From Streptomyces sp. Tu6071 (lineage in GTDB: Bacteria; Actinomycetota; Actinomycetes; Streptomycetales; Streptomycetaceae), in assembly GCF_000213055.1 (NCBI RefSeq), contig NZ_CM001165.1, forward strand, positions 2,069,445 to 2,133,444: 64,000 bases of DNA, written 5' to 3'. A model generated the notes under the pieces. It was not told where the DNA came from. It did no database searches and worked only from the letters and a program-made list of their open reading frames with translations. Positions 25,541-34,382 of this stretch are shown in pieces. Each line of letters opens with the position of its first letter. The stretch's first letter is position 1. The position numbers and the translations under genes were made by a program.

Positions 25541-26131
25541 TCAGTCCCCGCCGTACTCCCACACCCGTGCCAGGAAGCTCCGTACCCCTTCCGTCAGCCG
25601 CTCCGCCGTCGTCGCCGACTCCGGGTCGAAGAGCCACTGGAGGATGAGCCCGTTGAGGAGCGTGAGGTGGAAGCGGCCCTCTGTTTCGACGAGTTCGGGC
25701 GGCAGGGCGTCCTCGTCGAGCCCCGTGAAGGCCGCGAGGAGCCCGGCCCGGCCCGCGGGCTGGGAGGCGATGAGGACGTCGCGCGCGGCGGGCCAGCGGT
25801 CGCCGAAGAGCACCATCTCGAAGCTGAGCCGCCACACGGCGCGTTGCGCGGGGAACGAGGCGAGGACGGCCTCCCACGTCGCGCGGAAGTGCGCGAGCGT
25901 GCCGGGCGGCGCGTCGGCGCCGGGCGCGCCCTCGGGCGGCCGCAGGTCCATCTCCTCGACGAGCGCGACGTAGGCGCGGCCGAGCAGCGCGTCCTTCGAG
26001 CCGTAGTGATAGCCGATGGAGGCGAGGTTCGCGCCCGATTCCCGCACGATGTCGCGCGCCGTCGTCGCGGCGAACCCCTTCTCCAGCAAGCAGAACTTGG
26101 CGCCTTCGAGCAGATCCTCACGGTGTCCCAT
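25541..26131 (-). CDS. TetR-family regulator of the adjacent efflux pump
   Basis: 196 aa. N-terminal TetR HTH: GAKFCLLEKGFAATTARDIV, RESGANLASIGYHYGSKDAL, with YHYGSKDAL the usual end of the recognition helix. The C-terminal ligand domain is helical (FRATWEAVLASFPAQRAVW, LTLLNGLILQWLFDPES). The ATG at 26129-26131 (MGHREDLLEG) puts the HTH at the usual distance from the N-terminus; a longer frame to 26158 is possible but unneeded. It is divergent from a DHA2 MFS pump with repeated half-sites in the 164-bp gap, so it should repress the pump and itself and be released by a drug or metabolite. Confidence 0.9.
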   Translation of the reverse strand: MGHREDLLEGAKFCLLEKGFAATTARDIVRESGANLASIGYHYGSKDALLGRAYVALVEEMDLRPPEGAPGADAPPGTLAHFRATWEAVLASFPAQRAVWRLSFEMVLFGDRWPAARDVLIASQPAGRAGLLAAFTGLDEDALPPELVETEGRFHLTLLNGLILQWLFDPESATTAERLTEGVRSFLARVWEYGGD

Positions 26132-26166
26132 GGCGGCAGCGTAACGGTGTTCTGACACGCGTCCCA

Positions 26167-26257
26167 GACGCTTGTACAGATGCGCGGCCCCCGTACGCCG
26201 AAACGCGTAGACGCACGTATGAAACGAGCGTATTAAACAAGCGTCCTATACGCTCGT
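26167..26257. promoter_or_regulatory. Operator region of the TetR/MFS pair
   Basis: ACGAGCGTA (26224-26232) and TACGCTCGT (26249-26257) form a perfect 9-bp inverted repeat with an AT-rich centre. A second pair, GACGCTTGT (26167-26175) and ACAAGCGTC (26237-26245), is also inverted and overlaps it. The half-sites share the core ACGCTYGT. Confidence 0.65.
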
Positions 26258-26295
26258 CATAGACACCCGTACAGATCCTCTTTAGCGTCCTTCCC

Positions 26296-27930
26296 ATGAC
26301 CTCAGAACACCTCGCCGCAGACCACCGCCCCGCACCGGCACCCCGTGCGGGGCGCCGCGAGTGGGCCGCGTTCACCGTCCTCCTCCTCGCCCTCCTCATG
26401 GTCGCGATGGACACCTCCGTCCTCTTCTTCGCGGTCCCCGCCATCAACGCCGACCTCGCTCCGAGCGGTACCGAGCAACTGTGGATCTACGACGTCTACG
26501 GCTTCCTGCTCGCCGGGCTCCTCCTCACGATGGGCTCGCTCGGCGACCGGATCGGGCGCCGCAGGCTGCTGCTGTGCGGTGCCGCCGCGTTCGGCGCGGC
26601 GAGCGCGGCGGCGGCGTACGCGACGAGCCCCGAGATGCTGATCGCCGCGCGCGCCGTGCTCGGCGTCGGCGGCGCGACGCTCATGCCCTCGACGATGGGC
26701 CTGATCCGGGTCCTCTTCCGGGACGCGAAGCAGCGGGCCCGCGCGATCGGCGCGTGGACGGCCGTTCTGACGGGCGGTATCGCGCTCGGCTCGGTCGTCA
26801 GCGGCGTCCTCGTGGAGCACTACTGGTGGGGCTCCGTCTTCCTCGTGAACCTGCCCGCGATGCTCCTGCTGCTGATCCTCGCGCCCCTGCTCATCCCCGA
26901 GTACCGCGACCCCGAGGGCGGGAAGTTCGACCTGCCGAGCGTGCCGCTGTCGCTCGCCGCCGTCCTGCCCCTGGTGTGGGCGCTCAAGGAAATCCCCGGC
27001 AACGGGATGCGCCCCTCCTACGCCCTCGCGCTCGCCGCCGGGCTCGTCTTCCTGGTCCTCTTCGTCCGCAGGCAGCGCACCACCGCGCGCCCGATGGTGC
27101 CGCCCGCGCTCCTGAAGGTCCGGGGCTACCGGGGCGCGCTCGTCCTCGGCACGCTCGCCGCCTTCGGGATGATGGGCTCCTCCTTCTTCACGACGCAGTA
27201 CCTCCAGTCGGTCCTCGGACTGAGCGCCCTCCAGGCCGCGTTGTGGAGCCTCGTGCCCTCGGTGCCGATCGGTGCGGCGGCCCCCGTCGTCACGGCGCTC
27301 GTGCAGCGCGGCGTCCCGCGCGGTCGCGTCGTCGCCGCCGGGTTCCTGCTGAGCGCGAGCGGCATGGCGGTGCTCGGGCTGCTCGGCACCGACTCGCTCG
27401 CCCTCGTCCTGACGGCCGCCGGGCTGCTCGCGGTCGGTATCGTGACGGCGCTGTCGCAGCTCACCGACCTCGCGATGGGCGCCGTCCCCGTCGAACGCGC
27501 CAGTACCGCCTCGGCGTTGTGGGAGACGGGCCAGGAGTTCGGCGGCGCGCTCGGCCTCGCGACCCTCGGCTCCCTCGCCACGACGTTCTACCGCGCCCAC
27601 GTCACGGACGCCGGACAGGGCGGCCTCCCCGACAGCGCCCGCGAGACCCTCGGCGGCGCCGTCGCCCACGCCACGCTCCTCGGCGGGGAGCGGGGCGCCG
27701 CGCTCCTGCGCGCCGCACGCGACGCCTTCGTCTCCGGGATGCACGTCGCCGCCTGGACGTGCGCCGCGCTCTTCGTCCTCTGCGCGGCCGGCGCCGTGCT
27801 CACCCTGCGCGACAGGGGAACGGACGGGGACAAGGCCGCCCACACCGGGCCCGCGTCCGACGCCGCCCCGGTCCCCGTACCGCGCGAGGCCGGCCCCGCG
27901 CCCGTACCGCCGCTGCCGGAAGACGCGTGA
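26296..27930 (+). CDS. MFS drug efflux transporter, DHA2 (14-helix) family
   Basis: 544 aa with about 14 membrane helices, as in QacA/SmvA/LfrA. Helix 1 has LLMVAMDTSVLFFAVPAI (the acidic D1 motif of DHA2 pumps); LGDRIGRRRLLL is the loop 2-3 motif A; GVGGATLMPSTMGLIR is in helix 4; GIALGSVVSGVLVEHYWWGSVFLVNLP is motif C and helix 6. The C-terminal tail (about 500-544) is Pro/Asp-rich and cytoplasmic. It should export cationic or amphiphilic drugs by proton antiport; the substrate is unknown. The divergent TetR gene and its operators make drug-inducible expression likely. A two-sided terminator follows 180 bp later. Confidence 0.9.
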   Translation: MTSEHLAADHRPAPAPRAGRREWAAFTVLLLALLMVAMDTSVLFFAVPAINADLAPSGTEQLWIYDVYGFLLAGLLLTMGSLGDRIGRRRLLLCGAAAFGAASAAAAYATSPEMLIAARAVLGVGGATLMPSTMGLIRVLFRDAKQRARAIGAWTAVLTGGIALGSVVSGVLVEHYWWGSVFLVNLPAMLLLLILAPLLIPEYRDPEGGKFDLPSVPLSLAAVLPLVWALKEIPGNGMRPSYALALAAGLVFLVLFVRRQRTTARPMVPPALLKVRGYRGALVLGTLAAFGMMGSSFFTTQYLQSVLGLSALQAALWSLVPSVPIGAAAPVVTALVQRGVPRGRVVAAGFLLSASGMAVLGLLGTDSLALVLTAAGLLAVGIVTALSQLTDLAMGAVPVERASTASALWETGQEFGGALGLATLGSLATTFYRAHVTDAGQGGLPDSARETLGGAVAHATLLGGERGAALLRAARDAFVSGMHVAAWTCAALFVLCAAGAVLTLRDRGTDGDKAAHTGPASDAAPVPVPREAGPAPVPPLPEDA

Positions 27931-28109
27931 TCCCGGTTCGTCCGCGATCCGCACCCCGTACGGGCCCCGCCCCACCAGCGACCCGCACCCGTACGGGCCC
28001 ACCCCCGCCGACGCCCGCTCCTCGTACGCGGTCCACGCCCGTACAGGCACAGGCCCCCCGCACGACGCCCCCGCCCGCACCACGGGACGCCCGAAAGGGA
28101 TCCGCACGC

Positions 28110-28160
28110 CGAAGGGCCCGCTCCCCCGCCACCGTCAGGCGGGAGGAAGCGGGCCCTTCG
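28110..28160. terminator. Bidirectional terminator between the MFS gene and serA
   Basis: CGAAGGGCCCGCT (28110-28122) and its complement at 28148-28160, with an inner CCCCGCC/GGCGGG pairing. It lies between two convergent genes, 40 bp from the serA stop. Confidence 0.85.
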
Positions 28161-28199
28161 CACTCCGTGCGGGAGGCGCGGCGGAGCGCCTCGGCCGGG

Positions 28200-29795
28200 T
28201 CAGGTCAGGTCGACCGCCCGCGCCGACGTCGCGCCGGTCTCCTGCGCTACCTCCGCGAGGACGTCCGCCGGGACCGAGTCGTCGACCGTGAGGACCGCGA
28301 GGGCCTCGCCGCCCTCCTCGGCGCGCGAGACCTGCATGCCCGCGATGTTGATGCCGGACTCGCCGAGGACGCGGCCCACGGTGCCGACGACGCCGGGACG
28401 GTCGGCGTAGCGCAGCACGACCATGTGGTCGGCGAGGGCGAGGTCGACGGTGTGCTCGCCGATCGCGACGATCTTCTGGAGGTGCTTGGGACCGGCGAGC
28501 GTGCCCGAGACCGCGACCTCGCCGCCGTCGCCGAGCGTGCCGCGCACCGTCACGAGGTTGCGGTGGTCGGGGGACTCCGAGCTGGTCGTCAGGCGGACCT
28601 CGACGCCGCGCTCCTGCGCGAAGAGCGGCGCGTTGACGTACGACACGGTCTCCGCGACGACGTCCTCGAAGACGCCCTTGAGCGCCGAGAGTTCGAGCAC
28701 CTTGACGTCGTGCTGCGTGATCTCGCCGTAGACCTCGACGTCGAGACGGACCGCGACCTCGCCCGCGAGGGCGGTGAAGATGCGGCCGAGGCGCTCGGCG
28801 AGCGGCAGGCCCGGCTTGACGTCCTCGGCGATGACGCCGCCCTGCACGTTGACCGCGTCGGGGACGAGTTCGCCCGCGAGCGCGAGGCGCACGGACTTCG
28901 CGACGGCGATGCCTGCCTTCTCCTGGGCCTCGTCGGTCGAGGCGCCGAGGTGCGGGGTGCACACGACCTGGTCGAACTGGAAGAGCGGCGAGTCGGTGCA
29001 CGGCTCCTTGGTGTACACGTCGAGCCCGGCGCCCGCGACGCGGCCCTCCTTGAGCGCGGAGGCGAGCGCCTCCTCGTCGACGATGCCGCCGCGCGCGGCG
29101 TTGACGATGCGCACCGAGGGCTTGACCTTGTGCAGCGCCTCGTCGCCGATGAGACCGAGCGTTTCGGGGGTCTTGGGGAGGTGCACGGTGATGAAGTCCG
29201 CGACGTCGAGGAGCTCGTCGAGCGTGAGGAGCTTGACGCCCATCTGCGCGGCGCGCGCGGGCTGCACGTACGGGTCGTACGCGACGACCTTCATGCCGAA
29301 CGCGGACATGCGCTGCGCGACGAGGACGCCGATGCGGCCGAGGCCGACGACGCCGAGGGTCTTCTCGGCCAGCTCGACGCCCGTGTACTTCGAGCGCTTC
29401 CACTCGCCGCCCTTGAGCGCCTGGCTCGCCTGCGGGATGTTGCGCGCCGTGGCGATGAGGAGCCCGCAGGCCAGCTCGGCCGCGGTCACGATGTTCGAGG
29501 TGGGGGCGTTGACGACCATGACGCCGGCCTTGGTGGCGGCGGAGACGTCGACGTTGTCCAGGCCGACGCCCGCGCGGGCGACGACCTTGAGTTTCGGCGC
29601 CGCCGCCACGGCCTCGGCGTCGATCTTCGTCGCCGAGCGGATCAGCACCGCGTCGACCTCGGCGAGGGCCGGGAGGAGCTGGGCCCGGTCGGCGCCGTCG
29701 CAGTGACGGATCTCGAAGTCGGGGCCGAGGGCGTCGACCGTGGCGGGGCTGAGTTCCTCGGCGATCAGTACGACAGGCTTGTCTTGCGCGCTCAC
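28200..29795 (-). CDS. serA: D-3-phosphoglycerate dehydrogenase (long type I)
   Basis: 531 aa, the size of the long mycobacterial-type enzyme. It oxidises 3-phosphoglycerate with NAD+, the first step of serine synthesis. Seen: catalytic-domain segments RSATKIDAEA and RAGVGLDNVDV, the Rossmann motif GVVGLGRIGVLVAQRM, NAARGGIVDEEAL (catalytic Arg), CTPHLGASTDEAQ (catalytic His), an allosteric substrate-binding domain (about 320-455), and a C-terminal ACT domain (RYADRPGVVGTVGRVLGESG, IAGMQVSR) that gives serine feedback. The GTG at 29793-29795 follows GAGGA by six bases; the upstream frame is not typical. Separate from ilvC, with a 350-bp spacer. Confidence 0.96.
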   Translation of the reverse strand: MSAQDKPVVLIAEELSPATVDALGPDFEIRHCDGADRAQLLPALAEVDAVLIRSATKIDAEAVAAAPKLKVVARAGVGLDNVDVSAATKAGVMVVNAPTSNIVTAAELACGLLIATARNIPQASQALKGGEWKRSKYTGVELAEKTLGVVGLGRIGVLVAQRMSAFGMKVVAYDPYVQPARAAQMGVKLLTLDELLDVADFITVHLPKTPETLGLIGDEALHKVKPSVRIVNAARGGIVDEEALASALKEGRVAGAGLDVYTKEPCTDSPLFQFDQVVCTPHLGASTDEAQEKAGIAVAKSVRLALAGELVPDAVNVQGGVIAEDVKPGLPLAERLGRIFTALAGEVAVRLDVEVYGEITQHDVKVLELSALKGVFEDVVAETVSYVNAPLFAQERGVEVRLTTSSESPDHRNLVTVRGTLGDGGEVAVSGTLAGPKHLQKIVAIGEHTVDLALADHMVVLRYADRPGVVGTVGRVLGESGINIAGMQVSRAEEGGEALAVLTVDDSVPADVLAEVAQETGATSARAVDLT

Positions 29796-30147
29796 GTGTG
29801 TCCTCACAAGTCCTATGCGGACGGCCGTCCCGACGGCCGCATGCGGTGGAGGGGGTTCTGGCCGCGTGGAAGACGCACGACACTGTGGGCCTGACGCGTA
29901 TGGAAGTGCAGTGTAGTGGTGAACGAGGGGGCTCAATCCGCCCGTACGGAGGGTTCACCCGTTCGGGATTGGACCACGTGTCCATAGCACGTACGTCCGC
30001 TTCGGGTGCCTCGCGCCGGGCCGCCGCCCTCCCGTGCTCCCCCGGTGTCCCCCGTGTTTTCCGTACTTCCCGTGCTCCCGTACGACGACGGGGACCGGTC
30101 GCCCGGCCCCCGTCGTCGTCGCGCCCGCCCTGCGGCGGGCAGGGGGC
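29796..30147. other. Spacer between ilvC and serA: serA promoter and ilvC terminator
   Basis: A minus-strand TACACT (29915-29910) with TTGAGC (29936-29931) 15 bp upstream is a possible serA promoter with short spacing. The terminator of ilvC lies at 30082-30119. The rest, 29940-30080, is GC-rich without recognisable content. Confidence 0.5.
30082..30119. terminator. Terminator after ilvC
   Basis: ACGACGACGGGG (30082-30093) with its perfect complement at 30108-30119, 14-nt loop, 28 bp beyond the ilvC stop. Confidence 0.8.
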
Positions 30148-31290
<1,143 letters not shown>

Positions 31291-31417
31291 TCACGCGCGG
31301 GGTGCGTCCTGGGCGGGCCGCCGGCGCGGGTCGCGCGCGAGAGGCGGTGCGTCCGAGGGGCGGGGTGCGGCGGCGGGGGCTCCGGGGTGTGGGCCGGCCG
31401 TGCGCCGCTCCGCCGTC

Positions 31418-31948
31418 TCAGGCGCTGCGGTCCAGGGCGCGCAGGGAGCGGTCGGTGATGGACCGTCCGCCGCGCCCGACGGCGATGGTGCCGGACTGGA
31501 CGAGTTCCTTGATGCCGAAGTGTTCGAGCATCTTCAGCATGGCCTCCAGCTTGTCGCTGGAGCCGGTCGCCTCGATCGTGACGGCGTCCGGCGAGACGTC
31601 CACGGTCTTCGCGCGGAAGAGCTGGACGATCTCGACGATCTGCGAACGGGTCTCGTTGTCGGCCCTGACCTTCACCAGGACCAGCTCCCGGTGGATCGCG
31701 GAACCGGGTTCCAGTTCCACGATCTTGAGGACGTTGACCAGCTTGTTGAGCTGCTTGGTGACCTGTTCCAGGGGGAGTTCCTCGACATTGACCACGATGG
31801 TGATGCGGGAGATGTCGGGGTGCTCGGTGGTGCCCACCGCGAGCGAGTCGATGTTGAACCCGCGGCGGGAGAAGAGGGAGGTGATGCGGGCGAGGACGCC
31901 CGGCTTGTTCTCCACCAGGACGGAGAGCGTGTGCTTGGACATGTTCAT
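31418..31948 (-). CDS. ilvN: Acetolactate synthase small (regulatory) subunit
   Basis: 176 aa. The N-terminal ACT domain (HTLSVLVENKPGVLARITSL, then GFNIDSLAVG and ISRITIVV) binds valine for feedback control; the C-terminal domain (IEATGSSDKLEAMLKMLEHF, KELVQSGTIAVGRG) is the usual ALS-associated one. It partners the IlvB catalytic subunit. The start is either ATG 31946-31948 or the ATG two codons later. The gene follows ilvB by 21 bp, so the two are co-transcribed. Confidence 0.95.
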   Translation of the reverse strand: MNMSKHTLSVLVENKPGVLARITSLFSRRGFNIDSLAVGTTEHPDISRITIVVNVEELPLEQVTKQLNKLVNVLKIVELEPGSAIHRELVLVKVRADNETRSQIVEIVQLFRAKTVDVSPDAVTIEATGSSDKLEAMLKMLEHFGIKELVQSGTIAVGRGGRSITDRSLRALDRSA

Positions 31949-31969
31949 GTGCGTTTCTGCTCTTCCGTC

Positions 31970-33850
31970 TCAGTCGTCGGCGGCGTCGCCGAAGTCGGGG
32001 CGGACCCCGAGGGCGGCCATGATGTCGTCGTTGGACGTGCCGGCGGCGACCATGGGCCACACCATCGCGTCCTGGTGGACGATGAAGTCAACGACCACGG
32101 GGCGGTCGTTGATGGAGTTCGCCTTCGCGATCACCGCGTCCAGCTCGCTCGGGTCCTCGCAGCGCAGGGCGACGCAGCCCATGGCCTCGGCGAGCTTGAC
32201 GAAGTCGGGGACGCGCGTGCCCGCGGGGCGGGGCGCGGCGTCGCGCTGGCCGGGCACGGCGGTGTCGGTGCCGGTGGGGTCACCGGACAGGACCGTGTTC
32301 GAGTAGCGCTGGTTGTAGAAGAGGGTCTGCCACTGGCGCACCATGCCGAGGGCGCCGTTGTTGATGACGGCGACCTTGATCGGGATGTTGTTGAGGGCGC
32401 AGGTGGTCAGTTCCTGATTGGTCATCTGGAAGCAGCCGTCGCCGTCGATCGCCCACACGGTGCGCCCCGGCTGTCCGGCCTTGGCGCCCATCGCGGCGGG
32501 GACCGCGTAGCCCATCGTCCCGGCGCCGCCGGAGTTGAGCCACGTCGCGGGCTTCTCGTGCTCGATGAAGTGCGCGGCCCACATCTGGTGCTGGCCGACG
32601 CCCGCGGTGAAGATCGTGTCGTCGGGGGCGAGGGTGCCGATGCGCTCGATGACCTGCTGGGGCGACAGGGTGCCGTCGGTGGGCTGCTCGTAGCCGAGCG
32701 GGTACGTGTCGCGCCAGCGGTCGAGGTCGGTCCACCACGGCGTCAGGTCGCTCTTGTTGCCCGCGGCGTGCTCGCTCTGGACGGCCTGCACGAGGTCGGC
32801 GACGACCTCCCGCGCGTCACCGACGATCGGAACGTCGGCGGTGCGGTTCTTGCCGATCTCGGCGGGGTCGATGTCGGCGTGCACGATCTTCGCCAGTGGC
32901 GCGAAGCTGTCGAGCTTGCCGGTGACGCGGTCGTCGAAGCGGGCGCCGAGCGCGACGATGAGGTCGGCCTTCTGGAGCGCGGTGACGGCGGTGACGCTGC
33001 CGTGCATGCCGGGCATGCCGACGTGCTGCCGGTGGCTGTCGGGGAAGGCGCCGAGGGCCATCAGCGTCGTCGTGACGGGGGCCCCGGTCAGCTCCGCGAG
33101 GACCTTCAGCTCGGCGGTCGCGCCCGCCTTCAGGATGCCGCCGCCGACGTAGAGCACGGGCCGCTTGGCGGCGCTGATGAGCCGGGCGGCCTCGCGGATC
33201 TGCTTGGCGTGCGGCTTCGTCACGGGGCGGTAGCCGGGCAGGTCCTGGGTGGGCGGCCAGCTGAACGTCGTGTCGGCCTGGAGGGCGTCCTTGGCGATGT
33301 CGACGAGGACGGGGCCGGGGCGGCCGGTCGAGGCGATGTGGAACGCCTCGGCGATGGCGTGCGGGATGTCCTCGGCCTTGGTGATGAGGAAGCTGTGCTT
33401 CGTGACCGGCATGGTGATGCCGACGATGTCCGCCTCCTGGAAGGCGTCCGTGCCGATGGCGGCCGAGGCGACCTGCCCGGTGATGGCGACGAGGGGCACC
33501 GAGTCCATGTTGGCGTCGGCGATCGGCGTGACGAGGTTGGTCGCGCCGGGCCCCGAGGTCGCCATGCAGACGCCGACCTTGCCGGTGGCCTGCGCGTAGC
33601 CGGTCGCGGCGTGGCCCGCGCCCTGCTCGTGGCGCACCAGGATGTGCCGCACGCGCGTCGAGTCCATCATCGGGTCGTACGCGGGGAGGATCGTGCCGCC
33701 CGGGATGCCGAAGACCGTGTCGGCCCCGACCTCTTCAAGGGAGCGGATGAGGGACTGCGCACCCGTCACGCGCTCGACGTGTCCGGACTGCTGTCCGCCG
33801 GAACGGGGCCGCGGCTGCGGATGCGGGGCCCCGGTGGCCTGCTCGGTCAT
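31970..33850 (-). CDS. ilvB: Acetolactate synthase large (catalytic) subunit
   Basis: 626 aa. It condenses two pyruvates, or pyruvate with 2-ketobutyrate, using thiamine diphosphate and FAD, the first common step to valine, leucine and isoleucine. Seen: [13 protein letters not shown], the TPP-activating Glu75 in [45 protein letters not shown] (FAD domain), [17 protein letters not shown] and the TPP/Mg motif [16 protein letters not shown]...NN. The ATG at 33848-33850 (MTEQATG) is chosen, with GAGAAGAG nine bases upstream; ATG two codons earlier would leave almost no spacing. Transcription is controlled by a leader peptide and attenuator upstream. Confidence 0.97.
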   Translation of the reverse strand: MTEQATGAPHPQPRPRSGGQQSGHVERVTGAQSLIRSLEEVGADTVFGIPGGTILPAYDPMMDSTRVRHILVRHEQGAGHAATGYAQATGKVGVCMATSGPGATNLVTPIADANMDSVPLVAITGQVASAAIGTDAFQEADIVGITMPVTKHSFLITKAEDIPHAIAEAFHIASTGRPGPVLVDIAKDALQADTTFSWPPTQDLPGYRPVTKPHAKQIREAARLISAAKRPVLYVGGGILKAGATAELKVLAELTGAPVTTTLMALGAFPDSHRQHVGMPGMHGSVTAVTALQKADLIVALGARFDDRVTGKLDSFAPLAKIVHADIDPAEIGKNRTADVPIVGDAREVVADLVQAVQSEHAAGNKSDLTPWWTDLDRWRDTYPLGYEQPTDGTLSPQQVIERIGTLAPDDTIFTAGVGQHQMWAAHFIEHEKPATWLNSGGAGTMGYAVPAAMGAKAGQPGRTVWAIDGDGCFQMTNQELTTCALNNIPIKVAVINNGALGMVRQWQTLFYNQRYSNTVLSGDPTGTDTAVPGQRDAAPRPAGTRVPDFVKLAEAMGCVALRCEDPSELDAVIAKANSINDRPVVVDFIVHQDAMVWPMVAAGTSNDDIMAALGVRPDFGDAADD

Positions 33851-33953
33851 CGGCATTCTCTTCTCGGTGCTGAGTTCTCGGTACGGGTGGGCGGGTGCGT
33901 TTCGTGGTGGTTCGCGCGGCGGTGGGGGCCGGTCCGGCGGGCACCTGTGCAAC

Positions 33954-33987
33954 AAAAAACCCCTCGTGCCGGGTGGCAAGCGAGGGG
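33954..33987 (-). terminator. ilvB attenuator terminator
   Basis: On the minus strand CCCCTCG (here the complement at 33987-33981), a 14-nt loop and the matching arm (33966-33960), followed by TTTTTT (33959-33954). A pause/anti-terminator-like hairpin with arms GCCGGAG/CTCCGGC lies at 34005-34024, and 34030-34039 in the leader codons can pair with 33988-33997. Confidence 0.85.
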
Positions 33988-34025
33988 AGCGCGTCGGTGC
34001 GGGTGCCGGAGTTCGTTCTCCGGCT

Positions 34026-34067
34026 TCAGCCGACGCGCTGTCCAAGTACGAGAATTCGGGTGCGCAT
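34026..34067 (-). CDS. ilvL: ilvB leader peptide [13 protein letters not shown]
   Basis: A 13-codon frame with GGGAGGAGG upstream of its ATG (34065-34067) and TGA at 34026-34028. The run Ile5-Leu6-Val7-Leu8 matches the regulated amino acids, and the sequence is nearly identical to the ilvB leader known from other streptomycetes ([13 protein letters not shown] by memory). Stalling at these codons when branched-chain aminoacyl-tRNAs are scarce should favour read-through of the terminator at 33954-33987. Confidence 0.9.
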   Translation of the reverse strand: MRTRILVLGQRVG

Positions 34068-34382
34068 GGCAGTGACCCTCCTCCCAGCGGCTGTCAACTG
34101 TCAAGCCGATGGGATGGAGATCTCACGATGTGGTCACCGGAGGGGTTGCGGTACGGACCCGCCGATCCCGCCACGCGGGGCACTTGACCCGGGCGGGGCG
34201 GGGCGGCGGCCCGGGAGTGGTGAAGGCCACGTACCAGGATGCGGACGGTGGGGGCGGGAGGTGGCGGGGAGCGGCGGCGGGGGGGGCGCCCGGGGTGGTG
34301 CGTCCCGCCGCCGCGGGGTGCGCGGGCAGGGGGCGCGGGGGCGGTGCGACGGGGGGCGTCGCACGGGCGCCCCGGGGCCGGG

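Larger units (their letters stand above)
33851..34382. other. ilvB 5' leader and upstream spacer
   Basis: 33954-34067 is the attenuator region (separate entries). TTGACA occurs twice in tandem on the minus strand (34104-34099 and 34097-34092), too close to the leader ATG to be simple -35 boxes; they may be an operator. 34110-34382 is GC-rich; GGGGCG/CGCCCC around 34350 could be a weak terminator for the GGDEF gene. Confidence 0.5.

Noticed and set aside
26361..29894. 1177-codon plus-strand frame over the MFS gene and antisense to serA
   Set aside because: Arg/Pro/Ala-rich translation without domains; shadows of real genes on both strands.
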